Positions 30,862-40,400 of a stretch of 64,000 nt of DNA are shown here, piece by piece. How positions within the stretch are numbered: the first letter of the stretch is position 1; each line of letters begins with the position of its first letter. Below the pieces are notes generated by a model. The model made no database searches. It saw nothing but the letters and a program-made list of their open reading frames with translations, and was not told where the DNA came from. Source of the stretch: Histomonas meleagridis. Taxonomy: Eukaryota; Parabasalia; Tritrichomonadida; Dientamoebidae. The position numbers were made by a program, and so were the translations under genes. The stretch covers positions 428,736-492,735 of the forward strand of contig WSYJ01000081.1 in the NCBI GenBank assembly GCA_020186115.1. Direction: 5' to 3'.

Positions 30862-32361
30862 TTATTCAGCGCCTTTCGTTTGTTTCCATTCTTCATATTT
30901 CTTCAATGTATTTTTATCTACAGAACTTTTCCTCAATGCGACGGCTCTTTCGAAGTCTTCGTCGGTGATGATAACCTTCGCCTCTTCAACGGACAAGTTC
31001 ACCCATTGGTTCGTATTCAGCAGCGACGTTTTCCTATCGAACACAGCTTGTGCCGCATCTCTGCACAAATTCGTAATGTCTGCGCAACTATACCCGTTCA
31101 GTCTCTGCGCCCACATCTTCAGATCGAATTCCTCGTCGATCATTTCTCCGATGTTCATTCGGAGTATCGCTTCTCGCCCCTCTTCGTCGGGCAATGGTAT
31201 GTATATTCTCTTTTGGAACCTTCGAACGAGTGCTTCGTCCAAATCCCACGGGAAATTCGTCGCCGCGAGAACAAACACTTGGCTGTTCTCTGTGGCGCTG
31301 TCGATTCCTTCCAACTTAGTAAGAAGCTGCGCTTTCATTTTGCGGCTCGCTTCGTGCTCGCTTCCGCTGCCGCGTTGCGAGGCAATGGAATCGATCTCGT
31401 CGAAAAAGATGGTCGAAGGCGCCATTTGCTCAGCTAATGTAAACAAATATGAAACAAGTTTCTCGCTCTCGCCGTGCCACTTGGAGGAGATGGTCGCAGA
31501 GGTGACGTTGAAGAAAGTGCGCTTGCATTCGGTGGCAACAGCTTTCGCTAAAAAGGTTTTGCCAGTGCCGGGAGGGCCGTAGAAGAGAACGGACTTCCAT
31601 GGCGCAAGAAGACCTTTGCAGATGTCGGGACGCATGGGCAAAATAACAAGGTTCTGGCGTAGGAGACGCTTGACTTGGGAAAGGCCGGCAATGGAATCCC
31701 AGGAAACATTGGGCTCCCGAATAAGAATTCCCATATCGATGATTTGTTGCACAAGTGGATTGTCAGTGGGATCAAGTGGAGGCTTTTCGTCGTCTTTTTT
31801 GGATGGTGCATTGGGGGGTGATGGCTTAGGATTGGATGGTTTGTTTTGTGCTGGTTTATTATTTTGTGATTGTCGATTAGTTGGGACAGATTGGCGACGA
31901 CCAAGTTGACTATTTGGAGCACGTACTTGTGAAACTGGTTGTCGACTTGGAGTGACTTTACGTGGTTTAGATATATTTACAACTGGCCGACGTTCAGGTG
32001 CACGGAGTTCTACTTGTGGATGATCGACATTAGGTGAATGTAAGCGTTGAGGAGGCTCTAAAGCTATATCGAAATCTGAATTTTTTTTGTGAGATTGATG
32101 ATTATTTTGAGGCTCGTTGTCAAGATTTTCAAGAATTTCATCAAGTATGTTCTTAACACGAAGTACTGCAGCTTCTTCATCTTTGATATATTTTTGAAGT
32201 TGTGTCCACTTTACTAATTTACTTGGATCTTGACAATTATCAATTTCATTACTAGTATCTTGTTGTGCATTTTGATACGAACGAATGGATGCCTCATAAT
32301 TTCCAAGTCTAGCATGTTCTCTTGCTAGATTAATATGGTTTATGGCAGCACTATCGCTCAT
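30862..32361 (-). CDS. Katanin p60-type AAA ATPase (microtubule severing)
   Basis: 499 residues. Residues 1-80 are a helical MIT-like domain (INLAREHARLGNYEASIRSY), followed by a Pro/Ser/Gln-rich linker. The AAA module begins WDSIAGLSQVKRLL and carries Walker A GPPGTGKT (about 262-269), Walker B FFDEID (D321, E322), sensor 1 ATNFPWDLDEAL with arginine fingers RRFQKR, and the C-terminal Vps4-like helix region. This is the katanin catalytic subunit layout. It severs microtubules in axonemes, spindle and the pelta-axostyle system. The AAA half uses GC-rich codons, which opens long antisense frames that are not genes. Confidence 0.93.
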   Translation of the reverse strand: MSDSAAINHINLAREHARLGNYEASIRSYQNAQQDTSNEIDNCQDPSKLVKWTQLQKYIKDEEAAVLRVKNILDEILENLDNEPQNNHQSHKKNSDFDIALEPPQRLHSPNVDHPQVELRAPERRPVVNISKPRKVTPSRQPVSQVRAPNSQLGRRQSVPTNRQSQNNKPAQNKPSNPKPSPPNAPSKKDDEKPPLDPTDNPLVQQIIDMGILIREPNVSWDSIAGLSQVKRLLRQNLVILPMRPDICKGLLAPWKSVLFYGPPGTGKTFLAKAVATECKRTFFNVTSATISSKWHGESEKLVSYLFTLAEQMAPSTIFFDEIDSIASQRGSGSEHEASRKMKAQLLTKLEGIDSATENSQVFVLAATNFPWDLDEALVRRFQKRIYIPLPDEEGREAILRMNIGEMIDEEFDLKMWAQRLNGYSCADITNLCRDAAQAVFDRKTSLLNTNQWVNLSVEEAKVIITDEDFERAVALRKSSVDKNTLKKYEEWKQTKGAE

Positions 32362-32545
32362 TATTTTGTGTAAACATTAGAAACGTATTGCCGATAAGTC
32401 CATCATATCATATTTTCATTCAATTATATTTAATTTGTGAGAAAATAATATTCATTACACATAAATACTCAAATCTCCAGCGAATTGTGAAATGAAATTT
32501 ATTTACTTGAGTATTAAATCCTTTAAAAATGTTTATTTACAAGTT

Positions 32546-34573
32546 TCATATTGAATGATTTTCACTTAATTCCTTCAGTGAACTTAATATATCAGCCGCT
32601 AAAGATCTCCATCCCTCTCTTTCCACAATGTTTTGCGTTGGCTTCTTTATCACCGGAATATTTCTTTTAGATTTTCTAGATTTCAGTGCGTTCAAATTTG
32701 CCTTTTCGAAGTTAATAATATTTACGTAATTTGTTGAACCGATTAATTTCGAATTATTATTTAGCCAAGCAGACAATTCCATCAATGAGCTTCTTGCCTT
32801 TAGACACATGTTCTCTCCCGTTGTCGGGTCACAAACCATTGCCATACTAATTATCACCTTTAAGTTTTCTGCCAATTGATTTAATTTCTCTTGTTTAGTT
32901 TCTTTACATTTTTGCAATTGTTCTTGTAACTTTTTACTTTCCGCTTTTAATTCTCTTCTTTTATTAACTGCGTCGACTCGATCAGCTTTTTCGTCGAATA
33001 ATTCATCCAATTTAATGTTATTCATTTTAATTCTATTTTTGATATATTCCGATATTAATTTCGAATGATCTGTTTGCGCATGATAATAATTTTCATAACA
33101 TTTATCAAGTTGTTCTGTTAATTTTATAAGTGAAAAGTAAAACGATTCGTGTTTACTTTTCTCGGATTGAAGTACTTCGGAAAGTTCTTTAATTTTTTGG
33201 TTTTGCTTTTTAATTTTTTCGGAAAGTTCTTTACTTTTATGTACGAGAGAAGTATTTGGTTCATTTGTATTATTATTATTTATAAGTTCTTTCGGACAAT
33301 TTAGAACATGATTATGATTATATGTTTGGATTAGTTCACTTGGATTAGATAAATATTTGGAAAAGCGTTGTATGTCTGCTTTCTTATTAGAGCGTAAGGA
33401 TTTGATCTCTTCTAATAATTGCGTCGCTGTTTTGTTCGTTGTTTTCACTTGTTTCTCTTCTGTCTTATGCGTTATCATTAAATTCTCAATTTGACTTTGA
33501 TAAAAATGTAAATCAACAAAATCTTTGTCAATTTGCATTTGCTCAAATATTGAACTGTCATTAATTTGATGTATATGTGAAATTAAATTCTTTAAATGTA
33601 AAAGTGAGGCACGATGTGCATCAACTAATGACTTATAATTTTCAATGGCTGTGTCATCATCAAATTTATATAAGTCTGAATTTATGTTGGCAGTAAGAAT
33701 TCGATCTTTAAATCGATTAATATCAATATATTCAACAGTGGTTGATTGATCAAGTTTTGAATTGAAAAGTGTAAAACCGTTGGAATTTGAGAAGACAAAC
33801 CGCGTATCGGAAAAACCGCAATTTAAATCAAGCTTTAACCAAATAGAAAATTGTAAATCAAATGCCCAAGTCTCAAAAATAACACCAGTCGTTGTGACAA
33901 TAAGCATATTATCAATGTATGTAGTTAAATGTGGAAACGTTGGTCGAAATGGGGTATAAACATCAATTACTTCTGTATCTCCAGTTTGTACATCAATAAT
34001 ATAAAGAAATTCATTAGCAACATTGTTATTTGAAACACCACCAAAAAGACAAACTTTGGTATCATGTAAAAATGTGAGTGAATGTCGTGCAAATTCAAGT
34101 TTATCTTGTAATTTAAGAACTTTTGTACTAAGTGTACCTAAATTGAGAAGAACAAAATCTGATAGAATTTTGGTCTCAGATTCATCATAACCACCTGAAA
34201 TAAGAATTGACGATATAGTTGGAATATAAACTGAACCATGATATTTACGTGGTGGAATGTCATTATAAATAGGGTGCCAAGATTCATTTTGATAAACCCA
34301 AAGTTCATGAGAATTGACTCCTTCTGGTAATACTCCTCCAAAAACAAAAAGTTCTGTTCCACTAGATGTCACAGATTGACCTGGACGACAACTGAATGGA
34401 GTGTCTTGTATTAACTCCCATGTATCTGAAAAGCATTGATAAAAATTTGATTGAGTAACACAAATAAATGAATCATGATACTTGAAAACTTCAATTTGTT
34501 GATTTGTGTTTATCGAGGCAGGGGATTTCTTATATGTTGAAACTTGTGAAACGAAATCGAAGAATTCGCTCAT
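32546..34573 (-). CDS. Kelch-repeat protein with C-terminal coiled coil
   Basis: 675 residues. Residues about 20-290 contain kelch blades (TELFVFGGVLPEGVNSHELW; SSILISGGYDESETK; VCLFGGVSNNNVANEFLYII), enough for one beta-propeller. From about 310 to 640 the chain is heptad-rich coiled coil (KKLQEQLQKCKETKQEKLNQ). This architecture recalls kelch/coiled-coil cytoskeletal scaffolds such as Tea1-like proteins. No enzyme motif is seen. It is divergent from the gene at 34647 across 73 bp, so the two share a promoter region. Confidence 0.85.
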   Translation of the reverse strand: MSEFFDFVSQVSTYKKSPASINTNQQIEVFKYHDSFICVTQSNFYQCFSDTWELIQDTPFSCRPGQSVTSSGTELFVFGGVLPEGVNSHELWVYQNESWHPIYNDIPPRKYHGSVYIPTISSILISGGYDESETKILSDFVLLNLGTLSTKVLKLQDKLEFARHSLTFLHDTKVCLFGGVSNNNVANEFLYIIDVQTGDTEVIDVYTPFRPTFPHLTTYIDNMLIVTTTGVIFETWAFDLQFSIWLKLDLNCGFSDTRFVFSNSNGFTLFNSKLDQSTTVEYIDINRFKDRILTANINSDLYKFDDDTAIENYKSLVDAHRASLLHLKNLISHIHQINDSSIFEQMQIDKDFVDLHFYQSQIENLMITHKTEEKQVKTTNKTATQLLEEIKSLRSNKKADIQRFSKYLSNPSELIQTYNHNHVLNCPKELINNNNTNEPNTSLVHKSKELSEKIKKQNQKIKELSEVLQSEKSKHESFYFSLIKLTEQLDKCYENYYHAQTDHSKLISEYIKNRIKMNNIKLDELFDEKADRVDAVNKRRELKAESKKLQEQLQKCKETKQEKLNQLAENLKVIISMAMVCDPTTGENMCLKARSSLMELSAWLNNNSKLIGSTNYVNIINFEKANLNALKSRKSKRNIPVIKKPTQNIVEREGWRSLAADILSSLKELSENHSI

Positions 34574-34646
34574 TTTTATAATATCATAACGGCTCCTGAC
34601 ACTTTTTGATAAAAAGACCGTTTTTTATGAAGAGTTTTTATAATAG
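34574..34646. promoter_or_regulatory. Compact bidirectional promoter region
   Basis: The only DNA between two divergent ATGs. It holds ATAACGG (34585), ACTTTTTGAT (34601-34610) and GACCGTTTTTTATG (34617). For the plus gene, ACTTTTTGAT lies 46 bp and ACCGTT about 30 bp before the ATG. AACGG on the other side may serve the kelch gene. The motif roles are inferred. Confidence 0.5.
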
Positions 34647-36251
34647 ATGTTATCAAGCTCCGAAACAAAGTTAGACATATCATTGCCTCCAATTTTTACT
34701 GATTGTTATGAAGTTGTTGCTACAAGAAAATATCAAGATTTAATGAATTTTATATTTTCAGATAATGTTTGCCCATGTATTCATTATAAAGATCTAATAA
34801 AACCTAAAGCTATCATTGGTTCTAGTGAAGAAGAGTTTAAATCTTTTATTGATATTGGTACAAGAGATAGATTATTTATTCAAATTCCTGTTTTTGTAAT
34901 ATGTTATTGTAGCTGTTTCTTGCATGGTTCTACCAAAGAAAGTTTACTTTCGGCATCTTCTAATTTTCTTCAAAATTATATCAAAACAGTTTATTCCAAA
35001 CTTGATGATTCAATTCTTGATATCATTATCCCATATTCTATTGTTGGGACTTTTGAACAATCAAAATATGAAATAATATTTCCATTTATGCTTTTTTTAT
35101 CCAAGCAATTTACGGTACCAATTTTTTTCACGCACTTTCTAAAGTGTATAAAACATCTTTCTGAAGACTCCAAACTCATTCGTCCTCAAATAGAACTTAT
35201 GACTCGTCTTATCACATCCACTGATATATCAGAATGCATATCAGAAATTCGTCAAGTTGCACAATTAATCTCATCACATGTTCCTCAGAATAGTACACGT
35301 TCTGTTACGCGTCTTCTTAACTCCATTGATAATCCACAATCTCCTAAACCCAATTTTTATCTCTCCAACTCCAGTCAATTCTCAACATTTTCAGCAGGTT
35401 CAAGTAGTCGAACAGTTAGTGTTGAATTACTTGAGAATTTTCTTGACCTAATTGATGATAGTGTTGAAAATCCACTTGAAATTCTCAAAGAAATTAACGA
35501 TCAAATGTATCGACTTAAAATGTTTCCTAACAAACACGATGTCACTTCTCTTTTTAATTTTGCGCTTCGAACATATCAAACGATTCGTACACAGTCATGT
35601 TATAACATAGTGTTTAATCTTATGACGCAAATCAATAATTATTGCGAACCTGAGAAAGTATTAAATCTTTATCTTAAATCCGTTTCTCGTTCATCACGTT
35701 TAAATGAATTTATTGAACAATGTTATCAACATTTCTTATTAAAGAATAAACAAAAGTTACCAAAAGAATTAAATTATCCAACTTCACTTACAGCGAAAAT
35801 ACAAAATATACAAAGAAATGATATCGAACTCGCATTTAATTGTTTGTCTTGTTGGAGCTCTGCTTATGATGGAATTATTAGAATATGGAATTTGTTGTTG
35901 CAAGAAAGTGATTTGGATATTAGCGATCATTTCGATGCATTAAATTATGCGCAAAGATGTTTCTTGATTCATGGATTAAAGGAATTAACAGAAGAAAATA
36001 AAGATATTAAAAAGGAAAAAATAGAAGAAAAAATTAAAGAATTGGAAAAAATGTTACCAAACGAACCGAAAAGTAGTGTCGTCTCAAGAGACGCGGAACA
36101 ATGCGCAAATAAAATGAGCGAAGTAATGTTAAGTAGTTCACCTGCAAAAGATACATTAGGCGCAACTGAATTAAAGTTACAGGCAATGACACCTGAGCCG
36201 AAGCACAAAATGGCAGAAACAACTTATATGTTTTTGACTCCTAGAAAATAA
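34647..36251 (+). CDS. Helical-repeat protein of unknown function
   Basis: 534 residues, mostly amphipathic helices (IIFPFMLFLSKQFTVPIFFT; SCYNIVFNLMTQINNYCEPE), with a Ser-rich loop near 225-250 and an acidic/basic helix then a Ser/Thr/Pro-rich tail (about 450-534). This resembles a HEAT/ARM solenoid with a disordered tail. No family is recognised. The start ATG at 34647 is fixed by the short bidirectional promoter. It converges on the C2-like gene with a tRNA between them. Confidence 0.75.
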   Translation: MLSSSETKLDISLPPIFTDCYEVVATRKYQDLMNFIFSDNVCPCIHYKDLIKPKAIIGSSEEEFKSFIDIGTRDRLFIQIPVFVICYCSCFLHGSTKESLLSASSNFLQNYIKTVYSKLDDSILDIIIPYSIVGTFEQSKYEIIFPFMLFLSKQFTVPIFFTHFLKCIKHLSEDSKLIRPQIELMTRLITSTDISECISEIRQVAQLISSHVPQNSTRSVTRLLNSIDNPQSPKPNFYLSNSSQFSTFSAGSSSRTVSVELLENFLDLIDDSVENPLEILKEINDQMYRLKMFPNKHDVTSLFNFALRTYQTIRTQSCYNIVFNLMTQINNYCEPEKVLNLYLKSVSRSSRLNEFIEQCYQHFLLKNKQKLPKELNYPTSLTAKIQNIQRNDIELAFNCLSCWSSAYDGIIRIWNLLLQESDLDISDHFDALNYAQRCFLIHGLKELTEENKDIKKEKIEEKIKELEKMLPNEPKSSVVSRDAEQCANKMSEVMLSSSPAKDTLGATELKLQAMTPEPKHKMAETTYMFLTPRK

Positions 36252-36383
36252 TGTTTTTGTAAAGATTTTGTAATTTATTGATTTGTTTAAATATCTAATA
36301 TTAAATATTAATTTAAAAATTATTTATAACAAAAAAATTATAATTTTCTCAATATATTTATAATAATTTTAGGGTTTTCGAAG

Positions 36384-36454
36384 GGGTGAATGGTATAATG
36401 GTTAGTATTGTTGATTGTGGCTCAATAGACCCGTGTTCGATTCACGGTTCACCC
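36384..36454 (+). tRNA. tRNA-His (anticodon GTG)
   Basis: 71 nt with a full cloverleaf. The acceptor GGGTGAA/TTCACCC pairs perfectly. The D arm is GTAT-AATGGTTA-GTAT, with G-U at its two end pairs. The anticodon stem GTTGA/TCAAT carries loop TTGTGGC with anticodon GTG (His). The T arm is CCGTG-TTCGATT-CACGG. A G is encoded immediately before the acceptor at 36383, at the -1 position typical of tRNA-His, though it may instead be added after transcription. A run of nine T about 10 nt after the 3' end is a good RNA polymerase III terminator. No intron. Confidence 0.93.
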
Positions 36455-36461
36455 AAAATTT

Positions 36462-36480
36462 TTAATTTTTTTTTCATGAT
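36462..36480 (+). terminator. Poly-T RNA polymerase III terminator of the tRNA
   Basis: T-runs (TTTTT, then TTTTTTTTT) immediately downstream of the tRNA-His 3' end. Confidence 0.6.
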
Positions 36481-36630
36481 TAATGAAAATAATTTTTTTT
36501 CTTTTCATATAAAACCAAATTTAGTGAATCTTAATGTTTTTGAAAACAAAATCTCATTTTTTTTGTGAATAAGAGAGATTAAAAATTCAACATTTACATT
36601 TGATTTCAAATAAACACATCAATAATTTAT

Positions 36631-37329
36631 CTAATGACTGTTCCTACGCGTGTTATCCCTGATACCATAATGAACTAAACATCTATGAATAAAATCAGGA
36701 TCTTCAAAACATGACCATATCTCAGAAGGGGCACGTGCCATTGCTTCTTCGATTTTAGCTTGAATTGTGGCTGCCTTATGCTCATAATCAGGTAAATCAC
36801 TCCTTCTCCTACTTGATTTAGGCAATGAAGATGGAACATTTTTTATTCTGTCTTTAATATATCCTACTGTTTCCAGATTTTGTTCTTGAACAAACTCATT
36901 TATAACATTTAATGGAATATTCATAGGCTTGGAGTTTGAAAAACGTCTTTTTCCGATATGAATTGAGATTTTAATTTTAGGATAACCTCTAAAAATAACA
37001 TTTTCATGTGGTGTCATTTTGAATTTCCCTGATACTCGCATGTCATACCTGCAAATTTTTAATGGAAGGAGTAAAGCTGCAATTTCTGTTTCTTCATTTT
37101 GCATTACTGCAATCAACTTAATCTGTATTTTCTCGATATTATAATTTTCATCACCAAATGGGATAGATAGAATATCTTTTGAAAAGTTGATAGGATCTTC
37201 TTTGCATTTTCTTGTTATTTTAAAAACGTCAGGATCGTTTAAATGTAATTTAAAGAACATAGACTCGCATTTATAGATGTCTTTTATCCTTATGTTCTCT
37301 GTTGAGTCAATCCTCACGTGCACTTTCAT
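36631..37329 (-). CDS. C2-like domain protein, function unknown
   Basis: 232 residues from the ATG at 37329. The open frame runs 12 codons further upstream without an ATG. Residues 1-140 form a beta-rich unit (MKVHVRIDSTENI; KIQIKLIAVMQNEETEIAAL; VSGKFKMTP; YPKIKISIHIG), consistent with an NT-C2/C2-like sandwich of the membrane- or scaffold-binding kind. The rest is helical and charged and ends with a short Cys/His-containing segment. No calcium-binding Asp cluster is obvious. The family call is tentative. Confidence 0.65.
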   Translation of the reverse strand: MKVHVRIDSTENIRIKDIYKCESMFFKLHLNDPDVFKITRKCKEDPINFSKDILSIPFGDENYNIEKIQIKLIAVMQNEETEIAALLLPLKICRYDMRVSGKFKMTPHENVIFRGYPKIKISIHIGKRRFSNSKPMNIPLNVINEFVQEQNLETVGYIKDRIKNVPSSLPKSSRRRSDLPDYEHKAATIQAKIEEAMARAPSEIWSCFEDPDFIHRCLVHYGIRDNTRRNSH

Positions 37330-37453
37330 TGTATGAGCGGTTTTTTTATCTATCGTAAATCTCAAGTGTTGAAAAGTTCACTTTTCAATGTGTAAAATTC
37401 GGTTAGAATTGTGGTTATTTCGACATAAAAAAAACGTTAAAAATATTTTTTAA

Positions 37454-40400
37454 TTAGAAAGTATACACAATTTTCCAAAAACGTTTTTCATTATTTTCCT
37501 TGATATTCTTTATAAAAGGTATATGTTCAAGTGCTTGTGCGAATTTTAACATTTTTTCATCATATTGAATTCCATTTTGTTTTTGAAGCAAAAACACAAT
37601 TTGCTCATTGCGTCTATTCGCAGCTATTTCGATTGCTGTTAAGCCACTAATGTTATTAGAGTTTAAATCGATATTTTTATTACTTTGAATAATTAAATTT
37701 ACAATTTCAAAGTTACTAACTGAACACGCGTACATTAAAGCGTTCATTTTATATTCGTCATCTTTAATATTTACATCGATATCATTTTCGTTTAATAATA
37801 ACTTTACGATATCAATATATTTATAATAAACAGCATAAATTAATGCAGTATTACCATATTTATCTTTCTTATTTATATTAATATAACTTTTAGTTTTTTC
37901 ATTATGTAAAATATTTTCAACAGATTTAATTTTATTACATTTAACAGCTTCAATAAAAATTAATGAAATTGATTCACTATCGATAATAAAATCATTTCCT
38001 GTTCTATTAACTAATTCGATTGCAATTTCCGGATTAATATTTTGTTCATATAATGCATAATTTAATGCTGTTTTTCCATAATCATCTTTAATGCTAATAT
38101 CGATATCTTTTATTTGAAGTAAATATCGAATAACATCAACACTTTCTGATTTTTTAGCTGCGATAATTAATGGCGTTCTACCTTTACAATTCTTTTGATT
38201 GATATTAATATTATTATCAAATGAATAAAGTAAAACAAGTATTAATACATTAGGTGTAGAACATGCCGCCATAAATGCAGTATTACCAAAGTTATCTTTT
38301 AAATGTATATTAATATCTTTTTGTTGAAGTAATAATTCGACAATTCCAACAAAACCTTTTTTACATGCAAATATTAAAGGCGTATTATTCGCAAACGCTC
38401 TCATGTTGATGTCAATATCTTCATGTTCTAATAATAATTGAACTATTTCAAGATTTCCTTTATCTATTGCTAAGGTTAATGCCGTCATTTTATCATTACT
38501 TAGATTATTTATACTAATATCTTTTCGTTGCAATATTAATTTAGTTATTTCATTATTGTCGCTTCTAATTGATAACATTAATGGAGTATTTCCATTATTA
38601 TCTTTAACATTTAAATTGATTTCTTCTTTGCTTAAAAGCAATTTAATGATTTCATTATCTCTTTCGAGAATTGATATTATTATTGGTGCTTCTACTTTAT
38701 TATTTGGTTGATTTATATCAATTTCTTTTCGATTTATTAATAATTGAACTATTTCAATACTTCTTTTACGTTTATTTCTTCTAGAATTAGCAATGAAACA
38801 ATGATTGAAACCATATGATGTTTTTTTATTAGAAAATTCGGAACTTTTTACTTGAAGAGCATATGATAATAAAGTCATTCCATTTATATCTGAAAGATTT
38901 ACATCAATTTCTTTACGATCTAAAAGTAATTTTACTATTTCAATGTTATTCTTTTTGGTTGCAATCATTAATGGAGTTCGATTTTGTTTATCTGAAAGAT
39001 TTATATCAATTTCGTCATGATCTAAAAGCAATTTTACTAGTTCAATGTTATTTTGTTTACTTGCTAAGTATAACGCTGTTTGACCTAATGTATTTTTAGC
39101 ATTAATATTAATACTCTTTTGTTTAAGAAGTAATTTAGCAATTTCATCATGCTTATTCACAATTGAAGATATGAGCGCTGATGGGTTTTCTTTTCCATTT
39201 GCATTAATATTAATATCTTTTTGTTCTAGAAGTAATTTAACTATATCAATATAACCTTTAGTTGATGCAATTGTTAATGCTGTTTCTTCTTTGGAACTTC
39301 GTGCATTAATATTAATGGATTTTTGTTGAAGTAATAATTTTATTGTCTCATAATATCCGTTATTACAACAATATATTAATGGCGTAAAATTGTTTTCAGA
39401 AGTTGAATTGAAATCAATATCAGATAATGTTAAAACATATGAAATAAGTTCAATATTATTAGATACAACTGAATATGATAATAACTTGCTCGAAATTTTT
39501 TGATATCGTTTAAGAAAATATTTAACAAGAAATAGTTTACCATTTTCGGCTGCTATTTTGATAATCGTTTCATTGTAATTTAAATATTCCTCTTTTTCTA
39601 AATATAAGTAAATTTCATAATTGTAATATTGAAGGCATGCAACAACTAGACGGTCTAGAACTTTTGTGGCTGAAATTTGTGATTCGCCATTATCATTATC
39701 TTCATGGCGCTTATTCCTATTGGGAGGGTTAAATAAAAATAATGTTGGGGTTTTTGGTGCAGAAGTTGTCAATCCAAAACCAGATTTAAATCCTGTTGAG
39801 TTTGATGGTGCAGAAGTTGTATTAGATGACAATCCAAAACTAGATTTAAATCCTGTTGAGTTTGATGGTGCAGAAGTTGTATTAGATGACAATCCAAAAC
39901 CAGATTTAAATCCTGTTGAATTTGATGGTGCAGAAGTTGTATTAGATGACAATCCAAAACTAGATTTAAATCCTGTTGAGTTTGATGGTGCAGAAGTTGT
40001 ATTAGATGTCAATCCAAAACCAGATTTAAATCCTGTTGATTTTGATGGTGCAGAAGTTGTATTAGATGTCAATCCAAAACCAGATTTAAATCCTGTTGAA
40101 TTTGATGGTGCAGAAGTTGTATTAGATGTCAATCCAAAACCAGATTTAAATCCTGTTGAGTTTGATGGTGCAGAAGTTGTATTAGATGTCAATCCAAAAC
40201 CAGATTTAAATCCTGTTGAATTTGATGGTGCAGAAGTTGTATTAGATGTCAATCCAAAACCAGATTTAAATCCTGTTGAGTTTGATGGTGCAGAAGTTGT
40301 ATTAGATGTCAATCCAAAACCAGATTTAAATCCTGTTGAGTTTGATGGTGCAGAAGTTGTATTAGATGTCAATCCAAAACCAGATTTAAATCCTGTTGAG

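Noticed and set aside
30965-31582. 205-codon plus-strand ORF
   Set aside because: Shadow of the GC-rich AAA module of katanin on the opposite strand.
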